Below, piece by piece: positions 7,874 through 17,349 of a stretch of DNA of 62,234 bases. The notes under the pieces were generated by a model. It ran no database searches. It saw only the letters and a program-made list of their open reading frames with translations, and was not told the origin of the DNA. The translations under genes and the position numbers were made by a program. The stretch covers positions 1 to 62,234 of the forward strand of contig NZ_JAAXLS010000039.1 in the NCBI RefSeq assembly GCF_012328925.1, in the 5' to 3' direction. Positions within the stretch are counted from its first letter, which is position 1; each line of letters opens with the position of its first letter. The DNA comes from Amycolatopsis acididurans (GTDB lineage Bacteria; Actinomycetota; Actinomycetes; Mycobacteriales; Pseudonocardiaceae).

Positions 7874-10800
7874 GTGGCCAACCGGCCCCCTGTGAGCTTG
7901 CCGAAGCTGTCTCGTCGCAGCCGCATCCTGCTCATCATCGCCGCCGTGATCGTACTGGCGCTGCTCCTCGGCGCGAGACTGCTGGACACCTACGTCGACT
8001 GGCTGTGGTTCGGCGAGGTCGGCGCGCGTGAGGTGTTCAGCACCACGGTGCTCACCCGCATCGTCTTGTTCTTCGCGGTCGGGCTTCTGGTCGGCGGACT
8101 GCTCGCACTGAGCCTGTGGATCGCCTACCGCACCCGCCCGGTGTTCGTGCCGGTGTCGGGCACCGACGACCCGCTCTCGCGCTACCGGTCGGCGATCGTC
8201 GGCCGGATCCGCCTGTTCGGCATCGGCATCCCGGTCGTCACCGGCCTGATCGCGGGTGCGACCGGCGAGGGCGACTGGCAGCGCGTGCAGTTGTTCCTGC
8301 ACGGCACCAGCTTCGGCCAGACCGATCCCGAGTTCGGCAACGACATCGGCTTCTACGCCTTCGATCTGCCGTTCTACCAGTGGCTGCTCGGCTGGCTGTT
8401 CGTCGCCGTGACGATCTCGTTCATCGGGGCGCTGATCGCGCACTACATCTTCGGCGGCATCCGGCTCGCCGGGCGCGGCGGTCAGCTCGCTGCCTCGGCC
8501 CGTGTACAGCTCGCCGTGACGGCGGGCGTGTTCGTGCTGCTGAAGTCGGTCGACTATTTCTTCGACCGGTACAACCTGCTCTTCTCCGACCGCAACGCAC
8601 CGCTGTTCTACGGCGCCACCTACACCGATCTCAACGCGGTGCTGCCCGCGAAACTGATCCTGCTGTGCATTTCCGCGATCTGCGCGATCGCGTTCTTCGC
8701 GGGCGCTTTCCTGCGCAACATCCAGCTTCCCGCGATCGCGCTGGTGCTGCTGATCCTGTCCGGCATTCTGGTCGGCACGGCCTGGCCCGCGGTGCTCGAA
8801 CAGTTCTCCGTCAAACCCAACGCCAACCAGAAGGAAGCGCTTTCAATCAGCCGCAACATGGCGGCGACAAAGGACGCGTTCGGGCTCAACAAGGTTCAGT
8901 ACGAGGACTATTCGGGCACCGGAACCGCGAACGCGGCGGGAATCAGTGCCGATACCACGACGGTGCCGAACATCCGCCTGCTCGACCCGAACGTGCTCTC
9001 GCCGACGTTCACCCAGCGCGTCGGCCGGGAGAACTTCTACGGATTCCCGGCCAAACTCGACATCGACCGGTACACCGTCGACGGCAAGACGCAGGACTAC
9101 ATCGTCGCCGCGCGCGAGATCAACACCGCGAACCTGACGGGTAACCAGACCAACTGGATCAACAAGCACATGGTCTACACCCACGGCAACGGTTTCGTGG
9201 CGGCGCAGGCCAACACGATCGACCGTGCGGTGTCCAGCGCCAACAGCGACGGTGGCTACCCGATCGCGGCCACCAGCGACACGCAGAACCCGACCGGTGC
9301 CGGCCTCGACCCGGCGAACCCGAACGCGCCCGGCATCCCGGTCAAGCAGCCGCGGGTCTACTACGGCGAGCTGACCAACGACTACGCCATCGTCGGCGGC
9401 CAGGCGGGCAAGGCGCCCGGCGAGTACGACAGCGCGTCCAACAGCGACTACCGCTACGACGGCACCGGCGGCGTGCCCATCGACAACTGGTTCAACCGGC
9501 TGGCGTTCGCCGCCAAGTACGGCGAACGCAACATTCTGTTCTCCGATGCCATCAGCGACGGCTCGAAGATCATGTACAACCGCGACCCCCGGCAGCGGAT
9601 ACAGAAGGTCGCGCCGTGGCTCACCGTCGACGGCGACCCGTATCCGGCCGTCGTGGACGGCAAGATCCAGTGGATCGTGGACGGCTACACGACGCTGAAC
9701 AACTACCCGTACTCGCAGCAGACCCAGCTCGGCCAGGCCACCGAGGACTCGTTGGTGGGCACCGCCAAGCAGGCCAACAACAACATCAACTACATCCGCA
9801 ACTCGGTGAAGGCGACGGTCGACGCGTTCGACGGGACGGTCACGCTGTACTCGGTCGACGACAAGGACCCCGTGCTCAAGGCATGGGAGCAGGTCTTCCC
9901 GGGAATGGTGAAGCCCAGTTCGGACATCTCGCCGGACCTGCGCGCGCACTTCCGGTACCCGGAGGACCTGTTCAAGGTCCAGCGTGAACTGCTCGCCAAG
10001 TACCACGTCGGCGACCCGCAGGAGTTCTACACGACCAACACGTTCTGGAACGTGCCGCAGGACCCGACACAGGAGGGCGGCACCAACCTCGACGCCTCGG
10101 GGCTGGCCAACCAGCCGGGCTACTACGTGCTCGCCCAAGCACCGGGAGAGAACTCGGCGACGTTCCAGCTGACCAGCCCGCTCACCGCGTTGCAGCGGCA
10201 GTACCTCGCGGCGTGGATGTCGGTGTCGTCGGATCCGAAGGACTACGGCACGATCAGGGTGCTGCGACTACCCACGGCCGCGGGTGGCGCCAGCCAGGTC
10301 GACGGGCCGGTACAGGTGCAGAACAAGTTCCAGAGTGACTCACGTTTCGCCCAGGAACGCACCCTGTTCTCCAACCAGAGCGTCACGGTCATCTTCGGCA
10401 ACCTGATCACGTTGCCGCTGGAGGGCGGTTTCCTCTACGTGGAACCGGTTTACATCCAGCAACGCAACCAGAACAGCTACCCGCAGCTGGCCCGCGTACT
10501 GGTGTCGTACGGGTCGAAGGTCGGGTTCGCCTCGACCCTCGGCGACGCGCTGAAACAGGTTTTCGGGGACGGCGCCAACCAGTCGGCCACCCCGCCGACG
10601 CAAGGCGGTACCCCGACGACGCCCACCACGCCGAGCAGCCCCAGCAGCCCGACGACCGCGGCACCACCGGCCTCCGGTGGCACCAGCCCGGCGATGGACA
10701 AGGCGGTCGCCGACATCCAGGCCGCACTCTCGCAGCTGCGCACTGCCCAGCAGAACGGTGACTTCACCGCCCAGGGCCAGGCGCTGGCGGCCCTGGACGC

Positions 10801-10876
10801 GGCGACCAAGGAGTACGAGGCGGCGCAGAAGTCGGCCGCCCCGACCACGACGACCGCGCCCCCGCCAGGAGGGTGA
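7874..10876 (+). CDS. UPF0182 family large membrane protein, 1000 aa
   Basis: A homologue of Rv3193c and related UPF0182 proteins. About seven transmembrane helices occupy residues 15-330, beginning with 'ILLIIAAVIVLALLLGARLL' and including 'FLRNIQLPAIALVLLILSGILVG'. A very large extracellular domain follows, containing 'NIRLLDPNVLSPTFTQ', 'HGNGFVAAQANTID' and 'PLEGGFLYVEPVYIQ'. The C-terminus has a Pro/Thr/Ser-rich linker near 895-925 and an Ala/Gln-rich helix ending in another Thr/Pro tail. This is typical in length for the family, and the function is unknown. The GTG at 7874 is preceded by AGGAGCG at about 7860-7866. A tRNA gene and a terminator follow. Confidence 0.93.
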   Translation: MANRPPVSLPKLSRRSRILLIIAAVIVLALLLGARLLDTYVDWLWFGEVGAREVFSTTVLTRIVLFFAVGLLVGGLLALSLWIAYRTRPVFVPVSGTDDPLSRYRSAIVGRIRLFGIGIPVVTGLIAGATGEGDWQRVQLFLHGTSFGQTDPEFGNDIGFYAFDLPFYQWLLGWLFVAVTISFIGALIAHYIFGGIRLAGRGGQLAASARVQLAVTAGVFVLLKSVDYFFDRYNLLFSDRNAPLFYGATYTDLNAVLPAKLILLCISAICAIAFFAGAFLRNIQLPAIALVLLILSGILVGTAWPAVLEQFSVKPNANQKEALSISRNMAATKDAFGLNKVQYEDYSGTGTANAAGISADTTTVPNIRLLDPNVLSPTFTQRVGRENFYGFPAKLDIDRYTVDGKTQDYIVAAREINTANLTGNQTNWINKHMVYTHGNGFVAAQANTIDRAVSSANSDGGYPIAATSDTQNPTGAGLDPANPNAPGIPVKQPRVYYGELTNDYAIVGGQAGKAPGEYDSASNSDYRYDGTGGVPIDNWFNRLAFAAKYGERNILFSDAISDGSKIMYNRDPRQRIQKVAPWLTVDGDPYPAVVDGKIQWIVDGYTTLNNYPYSQQTQLGQATEDSLVGTAKQANNNINYIRNSVKATVDAFDGTVTLYSVDDKDPVLKAWEQVFPGMVKPSSDISPDLRAHFRYPEDLFKVQRELLAKYHVGDPQEFYTTNTFWNVPQDPTQEGGTNLDASGLANQPGYYVLAQAPGENSATFQLTSPLTALQRQYLAAWMSVSSDPKDYGTIRVLRLPTAAGGASQVDGPVQVQNKFQSDSRFAQERTLFSNQSVTVIFGNLITLPLEGGFLYVEPVYIQQRNQNSYPQLARVLVSYGSKVGFASTLGDALKQVFGDGANQSATPPTQGGTPTTPTTPSSPSSPTTAAPPASGGTSPAMDKAVADIQAALSQLRTAQQNGDFTAQGQALAALDAATKEYEAAQKSAAPTTTTAPPPGG

Positions 10877-10938
10877 CGAGCGTCAAGGACACCCCCCTAA
10901 CACCCCGCCGAAACCAAGGCGTAAGCTTGGAGGCGCAA

Positions 10939-11012
10939 CGCGGGGTGGAGCAGTTCGGTAGCTCGCTGGGCTCATAACCCAGAGGTCGCAGGTTCAAATC
11001 CTGTCCCCGCTA
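10939..11012 (+). tRNA. tRNA-fMet (CAT), initiator
   Basis: A full cloverleaf can be drawn: acceptor CGCGGGG with CCCCGCT, D-stem GAGC/GCTC, anticodon stem CTGGG/CCCAG around loop CTCATAA, and T-stem GCAGG/CCTGT. The unpaired 1-72 position (C with T) and three consecutive G-C pairs at the base of the anticodon stem mark it as the initiator. CCA is not encoded. Confidence 0.95.
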
Positions 11013-11024
11013 CTAGAGTCGAAA

Positions 11025-11053
11025 GGCCCGATCCTGCCGGATCGGGCCTTTTT
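11025..11053 (+). terminator. Rho-independent terminator after tRNA-fMet
   Basis: GGCCCGATCC (11025-11034) and GGATCGGGCC (11039-11048) form a perfect 10-bp stem with a 4-base loop, followed by five T residues. Confidence 0.9.
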
Positions 11054-11164
11054 CGTGCGAGTGGGGTACACGGGGTTGCGCCGGATGGCTCATTACAGTG
11101 ACCATTGTGGACGGACCGGCTGGCCACTGTGGACAGATCGACAGAAAAGTGGGACGGTGAGAGT

Positions 11165-11665
11165 GTGTCTGAACTGAATGCGACAGCAGCGGCATTGCTA
11201 GGCCTGCTCCAGGACGGCCCGGCCACCGGGGGACAGTTGGTCGCCAGCGCTGAGGAACGCTTCGGTGCCTTCTTCAGCGTCACGCGCAGCCAGGTGTACC
11301 GCGAGCTCCCGGCACTGGCCAAGGAAGGGCTCGTCCGGCTCGGCAAGCAAGGGCCGCGATCCAGCCAGCAGTATGCGATCACGGCGGCGGGCAAGAAGGC
11401 CTTCAAGGCGTGGCTCTCCTCCGACGCCGGCCCCGACCACCTCCGTAGCCCGCTCATTCTCCGGCTCGTGAACGCCGGTTCGCTGACGGCGAAGCAGCGT
11501 TCCACGCTCATCGAGTCGGCCAGGGCGGCCTACAGCCAGGAGCTGGACGAGGCCAGGGCGGCGGTCAAGGCGGCCGACGACCCGTACACCAAGGCGGTGG
11601 CGGAGTTCGGCCAGGCCCACGCCAGGGCGGCCCTCAAGCTCGTGGACGCGATCCCCGCATCCTGA
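11165..11665 (+). CDS. PadR family transcriptional regulator, 166 aa
   Basis: The N-terminal winged helix of the PadR type is visible at residues 1-80 ('AAALLGLLQDGPATGGQLVASAEERFGAFFSVTRSQVYRELPALAKEGLVRL', then 'YAITAAGKKAFKAWL'). A helical C-terminal dimerisation region follows ('LTAKQRSTLIESARAAYSQELDEARAAVKAADD'). The GTG at 11165 is used because residues upstream do not belong to the fold. The regulator stands alone between tRNA-fMet and prfB, so its target is not evident; autoregulation is usual in the family. Confidence 0.88.
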   Translation: MSELNATAAALLGLLQDGPATGGQLVASAEERFGAFFSVTRSQVYRELPALAKEGLVRLGKQGPRSSQQYAITAAGKKAFKAWLSSDAGPDHLRSPLILRLVNAGSLTAKQRSTLIESARAAYSQELDEARAAVKAADDPYTKAVAEFGQAHARAALKLVDAIPAS

Positions 11666-11719
11666 GGTTGACTCGGTGCGGCTCAGCGTGCTGTGACGCT
11701 TGCCGTAACCTTGAGGGTT

Positions 11720-12820
11720 GTGAGTGCTGACTTCGAAACCGACCTGAAAGACCTCGCCGGGAAGCTGACGCAGGTCGAGACCGTCATGGATCTGGACGGC
11801 CTGCGAGCCCAGGTTGCCGACCTGGAGCAGCAGGCCTCCCAGCCCAACCTCTGGGACGACCCGGAGGGCGCGCAGAAGGTCACCAGTCAGCTCTCGCACC
11901 GGCAGGCCGAGCTGCGCCGGGTCACCGACCTCCGGCAGCGCCTCGACGACCTCGGCGTGCTTCACGAGCTCGCCGAGTCCGAAGGCGACCCCTCCAGCCG
12001 CGCCGAGGCCGAGACGGAACTGACGCAGCTGACCAAGGACGTCGACGCACTCGAGGTCCGCACACTGCTGTCCGGCGAGTACGACGACCGCAACGCCGTC
12101 GTCACCATCCGCTCGGAGGCCGGCGGCGTGGACGCGGCCGACTGGGCCGAGATGCTGATGCGCATGTACCTGCGCTGGGCGGAGCGCCACGACTACCCGA
12201 CCGACGTCTACGACATCTCCTACGCGGAAGAGGCGGGCATCCGGTCGGCCACCTTCAAGGTGACCGCCCCCTACGTCTACGGCACGCTGTCGGTCGAACA
12301 GGGCACCCATCGGCTGGTGCGCATCTCGCCCTTCGACAACCAGGGCCGCCGCCAGACGTCGTTCGCGCACGTCGAGGTGCTGCCCGAGGTCGAGGAGGTC
12401 GACCACGTCGAGATCCCGGAGAAGGACATCCGGGTCGACGTGTTCCGCTCCTCCGGTCCCGGCGGGCAGAGCGTCAACACCACCGACTCCGCGGTGCGGC
12501 TCACCCACCTCCCCACCGGCATCGTGGTCTCCTGTCAGAACGAGAAGTCGCAGCTGCAGAACAAGGCGGCCGCGATGAAGGTGCTCCAGGCCAAGCTGCT
12601 GCAGCGCAAGAAGGAAGAGGAGCGCGCGGAGCTCGACGCGCTCAAGGACAGCGGCTCCAGCTGGGGCAACCAGATGCGGTCCTACGTGCTGCACCCGTAC
12701 CAGATGGTCAAGGACCTGCGCACCGAGTTCGAGGTGGGCAACCCGACCGCGGTGCTCGACGGGGAGATCGACGGTTTCCTCGAGGCGGGCATCCGCTGGC
12801 GCAAGCAAACTGCCGCCTGA
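11720..12820 (+). CDS. prfB: Peptide chain release factor 2
   Basis: RF2 recognises UGA and UAA stop codons and triggers peptide release. The codon-recognition motif SPF is present in 'RISPFDNQGRRQTSF', and the catalytic GGQ loop is 'SSGPGGQSVNTTDSAVRLTHLP'. At 366 residues from the GTG at 11720 (preceded by TTGAGGG), it is the normal length. The reading frame is continuous: the programmed +1 frameshift found in many other bacterial prfB genes is absent. It is followed by ftsEX and smpB, a conserved actinobacterial order. Confidence 0.96.
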   Translation: MSADFETDLKDLAGKLTQVETVMDLDGLRAQVADLEQQASQPNLWDDPEGAQKVTSQLSHRQAELRRVTDLRQRLDDLGVLHELAESEGDPSSRAEAETELTQLTKDVDALEVRTLLSGEYDDRNAVVTIRSEAGGVDAADWAEMLMRMYLRWAERHDYPTDVYDISYAEEAGIRSATFKVTAPYVYGTLSVEQGTHRLVRISPFDNQGRRQTSFAHVEVLPEVEEVDHVEIPEKDIRVDVFRSSGPGGQSVNTTDSAVRLTHLPTGIVVSCQNEKSQLQNKAAAMKVLQAKLLQRKKEEERAELDALKDSGSSWGNQMRSYVLHPYQMVKDLRTEFEVGNPTAVLDGEIDGFLEAGIRWRKQTAA

Positions 12821-12935
12821 ACAGCTGAACAGCCCCATTTCGCTACGGAGCGTGTCCGGGTGAAAGCGTTCCCATCACCCGCACGGCCCCATACCTACCC
12901 AGGCTTAACGATGGCTTTGAGTAGGATGGCCCACC

Positions 12936-13625
12936 GTGATCCGGCTCGATAGTGTCTCCAAGGTCTACAAGACGTCGACCCGTCCGGCCCTTCAGGACGT
13001 GTCCGTCGACGTGGACAAAGGTGAGTTCGTCTTCCTGATCGGCCCCTCCGGCTCCGGGAAGTCCACATTCCTGCGGCTGCTGCTGCGGGAGGAGGTGCCC
13101 AGCAGGGGCCGGGTGTACGTGTCCAATTTCGACGTGGCCAAGATGGCCCGGCGCAGGATCCCCCGCCTGCGCCAGACCATCGGCTGCGTCTTCCAGGACT
13201 TCCGGTTGCTCGGCAACAAGACGGTGTCGGAGAACGTGGCCTTCGCGCTGGAGGTCATCGGCAAGCCGCCGCACACCATCAAGAAGGTCGTGCCCGAGGT
13301 GCTCGAACTCGTCGGCCTCGACGGCAAGGCCGACCGGATGCCCAACGAGCTCTCCGGCGGTGAGCAGCAGCGTGTCGCGATCGCCCGCGCGTTCGTGAAC
13401 CGGCCGCTGGTGCTGCTCGCCGACGAGCCCACCGGGAACCTGGACCCCGACACCAGCCAGGACATCATGCTGTTGCTGGAGCGCATCAACCGCACCGGCA
13501 CCACGGTCCTGATGGCCACCCATGACCATTCCATCGTGGACTCCATGCGCCGCCGCGTTGTCGAGCTGCAGCTCGGCCGCGTGATCCGCGACGACGCTCG
13601 AGGTGTCTACGGCGTAGGCCGGTAG
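12936..13625 (+). CDS. ftsE: Cell division ATP-binding protein FtsE
   Basis: The ABC ATPase half of the FtsEX complex, which couples cytoplasmic ATP hydrolysis to peptidoglycan hydrolase activation at the septum. Walker A is 'GPSGSGKSTFL' near residue 35, the Q-loop is 'VFQDFRLL', the signature is 'LSGGEQQRVAIARA' near 140, Walker B is 'VLLADEPTGNLDP', and the switch histidine lies in 'MATHDHSIV'. At 229 residues it has the standard FtsE length. Translation starts at GTG 12936. The ftsX gene starts 82 bp downstream. Confidence 0.96.
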   Translation: MIRLDSVSKVYKTSTRPALQDVSVDVDKGEFVFLIGPSGSGKSTFLRLLLREEVPSRGRVYVSNFDVAKMARRRIPRLRQTIGCVFQDFRLLGNKTVSENVAFALEVIGKPPHTIKKVVPEVLELVGLDGKADRMPNELSGGEQQRVAIARAFVNRPLVLLADEPTGNLDPDTSQDIMLLLERINRTGTTVLMATHDHSIVDSMRRRVVELQLGRVIRDDARGVYGVGR

Positions 13626-13707
13626 TTCCCCCGCCTCCGGTTCCGCCCGATCGAGGCGCCTCGCGCCGCAGGATTTCACCGCCCCCGACCCAAGGATCGA
13701 ACCCCCG

Positions 13708-14604
13708 ATGCGCGCAAGCTTCGTGTTCAGCGAGGTCTTCACCGGCCTGCGCCGGAACGTCACGATGACCATCGCGATGATCATCACCACCGCCGTCTCG
13801 CTCGGCATGCTCGGCGGTGGCCTGCTGATCGTGCGCACGATCGACAAGATGCAGGTCAACTACATGGCCGACGTCGAGGTGTCGATCTATCTGACGCAGG
13901 ACGTCAGCGCCAACGACAAGACCTGCTCGCAGGACCCGTGCCGCTCGCTGCGCCAGGACGTGCAGAACAACCCGGCCGTCGAGTCCGTGGTGTTCGAGAA
14001 CCGCGACCAGGCCTACGAGCGGTTCAAGCGCATCTTCCAGGACAACCCGATCCTGGTGCAGTCCGCGCGTCCCGAGGCGCTGCCGGCGTCCCTGCAGATC
14101 AAACTGCACGACCCGAGCCGCAGCGCGATCATCCAGCAGCAGTACGGCACCCACCCCGGCGTGGACCGCGTCGAGGATCAGCAGCAGTTCCTCGACCGCT
14201 TCTTCGGCCTGCTCGGCGCTGTCCGCGACGCCACGTTCGTCATCGCGCTCATCCAGGCGCTCGCCGCGCTGCTGCTGATCTCCAACACGGTGCAGATCTC
14301 GGCGTTCACCCGGCGCACCGAGGTGGGCATCATGCGACTGGTGGGCGCGACACGCTGGTACACCCAGCTGCCGTTCCTGCTGGAGGCGGTTATGACCGGC
14401 ATCGTCGGCTGGGTGTTGTCGATCGCCGGGCTCATCGTGCTGAAGTACGTCTTCGTCGACCGGATCCTCGAGGTCGCCTCCGGCATCATCCCGAAGATCG
14501 AAGTGCTCGACGTCGTCGTCGTGTCACCGTGGTTGCTGCTGGCCTCGCTGATCATCTCCGCCAGTACGGGCTACGTAACTCTGAGGCTTTACGTCCGGCA
14601 CTGA
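13708..14604 (+). CDS. ftsX: Cell division membrane protein FtsX
   Basis: The permease-like partner of FtsE. There is a short cytoplasmic N-terminus, then TM1 at about residues 22-45 ('MTIAMIITTAVSLGMLGGGLLIV'). An extracellular domain (about 46-170, with 'VEVSIYLTQDVS' and a cysteine pair in 'TCSQDPCRSL') is followed by three C-terminal TM helices forming the FtsX fold. The conserved ECD segment 'VESVVFENRDQAYERFKRIF' is present. The protein has 298 residues, which is normal. The smpB gene follows 16 bp later. Confidence 0.96.
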   Translation: MRASFVFSEVFTGLRRNVTMTIAMIITTAVSLGMLGGGLLIVRTIDKMQVNYMADVEVSIYLTQDVSANDKTCSQDPCRSLRQDVQNNPAVESVVFENRDQAYERFKRIFQDNPILVQSARPEALPASLQIKLHDPSRSAIIQQQYGTHPGVDRVEDQQQFLDRFFGLLGAVRDATFVIALIQALAALLLISNTVQISAFTRRTEVGIMRLVGATRWYTQLPFLLEAVMTGIVGWVLSIAGLIVLKYVFVDRILEVASGIIPKIEVLDVVVVSPWLLLASLIISASTGYVTLRLYVRH

Positions 14605-14620
14605 CGTTAGGCTGGATGGT

Positions 14621-15097
14621 ATGCCCAAGGAACGTGGCCAGAAGGTGATCGTGTCGAACCGCCGAGCGCGGCACGACTATTCGATCCTCGACACCTATGA
14701 GGCCGGTCTCGTGCTGGTGGGCACCGAGGTGAAGAGCCTGCGCGCCGGACGGGCGTCGCTGGCCGACGCGTTCGCGACGGTCGACGACGGCGAGGTGTGG
14801 CTGCGCAACCTGCACATCCCGGAGTACGAGCACGGCACGTGGACCAACCACGAGGCACGGCGGCACCGCAAGCTGCTGCTGCACCGCGGCGAGATCGAGA
14901 AGCTGATCGGCAAGACGAAGGAGAGCGGGCTGTCGCTGGTCCCGCTGTCGCTGTACTTCAAGGACGGCAAGGTCAAGGTCGAACTCGCGCTGGCGAAGGG
15001 CAAGAAGTCCTACGACAAGCGGCAGGACCTGGCCAAACGCGACGCCCAGCGGGAGATGACGCGCGCGATGGGCAGGGCGCTGAAGGGCCGCCGTTGA
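14621..15097 (+). CDS. smpB: SsrA-binding protein SmpB
   Basis: SmpB binds the tRNA-like domain of tmRNA and delivers it to stalled ribosomes for trans-translation. The family pattern is complete: 'NRRARHDYSILDTYEAGLVLVGTEVKSLRAGRASLADAF', 'LHIPEYEHGT', 'HEARRHRKLLLHRGEI', and a basic C-terminal tail ('KKSYDKRQDLAKRDAQREMTRAMGRALKGRR') that enters the decoding site. It has 158 residues. Its RNA partner ssrA is about 5.2 kb downstream at 20318. The next gene starts within the stop codon (TGATG overlap). Confidence 0.97.
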   Translation: MPKERGQKVIVSNRRARHDYSILDTYEAGLVLVGTEVKSLRAGRASLADAFATVDDGEVWLRNLHIPEYEHGTWTNHEARRHRKLLLHRGEIEKLIGKTKESGLSLVPLSLYFKDGKVKVELALAKGKKSYDKRQDLAKRDAQREMTRAMGRALKGRR

Positions 15098-15990
15098 TGG
15101 TGGGCCCCGAAAGCGACGCCGATATCGAGAAGTGGGTGGCGGGTCTCGGCCTGGACGGGCTGGTGGACCTGCACCTGCATTTCCTGCCGGAACGCATGCT
15201 GACCAAGGTCTGGGCCTACTTCGACGCCGTCGAGGAGCGGCTCGGGCAGCCGTGGCCGGTCTGGTACCGCACGTCCGAAAGCGAACGGCTCGCGACGCTG
15301 GAGTCCTTCGGCGTGCTGAAGTTCGCGCCGCTGGCGTATCCGCACAAGCCGGGAATGGCGCAGTGGCTCAACGGCTGGCTGGCCGACTTCGCCGAGCGGG
15401 TGCCCGCCGCCGTGCTGACCGCAACGTTCTTCCCGGAGCCCGAGGCCGCGTCCTATGTGGAATCGGCGCTGGCGGCCGGTGCGCGCTGTTTCAAATCTCA
15501 CGTGCAGGTCGGCGCCTACGATCCGCGTGACGAGCTGCTCGATCCGGTGTGGGGACTGCTCGCCGAGGCCGGGGTGCCGGTCGTGGTGCACGCCGGACAC
15601 GGTCCCGAACGCGGGCCGCATACCGGGCTGGACGTGTTCGAAGAGGTGCTGAAGCGGCATCCCCGTCTGGTCGCGGTGCTCGCACACGCGGGGATGCCGG
15701 AGTACGAGGCCGCGCTCGATTTCGTGCACCGCTTCCCGCGCGTCCACATCGACACCACAATGGTCGGGGTCCCCTTCACCGAGAGCCTGATGCCCTCGCC
15801 GCGCGACTGGACGGCCCGCATCGCCGACATCGCGGACCGGATCGCCCTGGGCACCGATTTCCCGAACATCCCGTACGACTACGCGACCCAGCTGCGGGCG
15901 ATCGCCGGCTGGGCCGCCGACGATCGCCTCGGCGCGGACTTCCTGCGCGCCGTCCTGTACGACACGCCCGCGAAACTGCTCAGCGTCTGA
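15097..15990 (+). CDS. Amidohydrolase family protein (Amidohydro_2), 297 aa
   Basis: A TIM-barrel metal-dependent hydrolase. The N-terminal metal motif is 'LVDLHLHFLPE' (HxH, about residue 26). A lysine and histidines follow in 'CFKSHVQVG', 'VVHAGHGPERGPHTGLD', 'VAVLAHAGMPEYE' and the terminal 'ALGTDFPNIPY' with the catalytic-type Asp. It belongs to the ACMSD/resorcylate-decarboxylase-like superfamily, but no substrate can be assigned. It starts in the smpB stop codon, so it is probably co-transcribed with ftsEX-smpB. Its 3' end overlaps the convergent acyltransferase gene by 11 bp. Confidence 0.85.
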   Translation: MVGPESDADIEKWVAGLGLDGLVDLHLHFLPERMLTKVWAYFDAVEERLGQPWPVWYRTSESERLATLESFGVLKFAPLAYPHKPGMAQWLNGWLADFAERVPAAVLTATFFPEPEAASYVESALAAGARCFKSHVQVGAYDPRDELLDPVWGLLAEAGVPVVVHAGHGPERGPHTGLDVFEEVLKRHPRLVAVLAHAGMPEYEAALDFVHRFPRVHIDTTMVGVPFTESLMPSPRDWTARIADIADRIALGTDFPNIPYDYATQLRAIAGWAADDRLGADFLRAVLYDTPAKLLSV

Positions 15991-17245
15991 CCGGCGCCGC
16001 CACCGGTTTGACGGCCAGCACCAGCCCGCCGAGCACCAGCGCCGACCACACCAGCGGACCGGCGAGCAGGCTGCTGCCGGGCGGGGGAGCGAAACCGCGG
16101 GCCGCGAGTCCGAGCAGGCCGGTGGCGGCCAGCAACGCGGCCGGGATCAGCTGGGTCATCGCCGGTGCCGTGTGCACCGGGACCCGTCCCGTCTCGAACC
16201 GGCCGAACACCCGCAGCAGACCGAACAGGACCAGCCCCGCGAACCCCAGCCAGAACGGCGCCGCGGCGAACCAGCCGGGCGTGCCCGGTGCCGGTGTGGC
16301 GTAGCCGAGGCCGAGCACGGTGACCCCGGTGACGACGACCAGCGCGGGCATGTGCCACAAGTAGACGCTCATGAACCGGGAACCGAGCCAGCCCAGCACC
16401 TTCCCGGCGACGGGGCGTGCGGCGAGCGCGGTGATCCGGTCGCGCAGCAGCAGCATCAGGCCGATCTGGCCGATCGCGAGGCTCACCAGCACCGCGGTCG
16501 GCGGGCTCATGTTCGACACCGGCGCGCCGGGCATGCCGATCATGCTCATCGGGTACGGGCCGAACGCGACCAGCAGCGCGGTCACCCCGAACCCGCCGAG
16601 CAGCATCGGCAGCGCCGCGCGGCGGTGGAATTTCCCGTCCACGTAATGGAAACCGAGCTGATGCACCGCGGGCCACACGAGCACCGCGTTGGCGTAGCCG
16701 GCGAAACCGAACCCGTCGAACCGTGCGACGTCCACGAGCACGGCGGCCGCGGCCAGCACGGCGGGGACGGCGAACCCCCAGCGGCGATGCGCGGCGGCCA
16801 GCGGTGGCGTGGCGAGCACCGTCAGCAGGTACACCCCGAGGAACCACAGCAACTGGCCCGCGATGGCGCCCGCGACCTCAAGCGGTTGCTCGGCAACGCC
16901 GAAGTCGCGCAACAGGGAGGGCACGCCGAGCCAGACGGCGGCCAGCGGCAGCACCGGAAGCAGCAGGCGCGTCATGCGCGTGGCCAGCCAGTCGCGCGTG
17001 GAAGGCGCACGGCGCAACGAAATCAGGTTCGCCGCTCCACCGGCGAAGAACACCAGCGGCATCACCTGCGACAGCCAGGTCAGGGGCGCCCAGCCCGGGG
17101 TGGCGAGCGCGTTCCCGGTGGCGATGTGGCCGTCGGCGTAACTGAGCACCGGCATCAGCCAGTGCTGGGAGATCACCGCGAGGATCGCGCCGGCGCGGAT
17201 CACGTCGAGGAAGGTGTCCCGGTGACCGGGAGTGCTTGGTGGCAT
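15980..17245 (-). CDS. Acyltransferase 3 family integral membrane protein, 421 aa
   Basis: Ten or so hydrophobic helices and the N-terminal 'RDTFLDVIRAGAILAVISQHWLMPV' motif place it in the acyltransferase-3 / OafA-like superfamily. The conserved R-D/H pattern of that family is at residues 9-28, and a second signature is 'PLVFFAGGAANLIS' near 65. Such proteins O-acylate cell-surface sugars or secondary metabolites, but the substrate cannot be told from sequence. It is a single gene whose stop overlaps the convergent amidohydrolase gene. Confidence 0.85.
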   Translation of the reverse strand: MPPSTPGHRDTFLDVIRAGAILAVISQHWLMPVLSYADGHIATGNALATPGWAPLTWLSQVMPLVFFAGGAANLISLRRAPSTRDWLATRMTRLLLPVLPLAAVWLGVPSLLRDFGVAEQPLEVAGAIAGQLLWFLGVYLLTVLATPPLAAAHRRWGFAVPAVLAAAAVLVDVARFDGFGFAGYANAVLVWPAVHQLGFHYVDGKFHRRAALPMLLGGFGVTALLVAFGPYPMSMIGMPGAPVSNMSPPTAVLVSLAIGQIGLMLLLRDRITALAARPVAGKVLGWLGSRFMSVYLWHMPALVVVTGVTVLGLGYATPAPGTPGWFAAAPFWLGFAGLVLFGLLRVFGRFETGRVPVHTAPAMTQLIPAALLAATGLLGLAARGFAPPPGSSLLAGPLVWSALVLGGLVLAVKPVAAPVRR

Positions 17246-17349
17246 GGCGAAAAGCCTGCTCGCGCAGGGATTTTCGCACAGCCATGCCAGCCGCCGTCTT
17301 CGGGCGGGGGTTCAGCCCAGGTGTGTGGTGGGGCGCGCCCTACCGGCGT

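Noticed and set aside
11700..11830. Programmed frameshift in prfB
   Set aside because: No in-frame early UGA or slippery CTTTGA is present; the gene reads straight through.
11198..12838. 546-residue minus-strand reading opposite prfB and the PadR gene
   Set aside because: It spans two well-supported genes and their gap, so it is an artefact of high GC.
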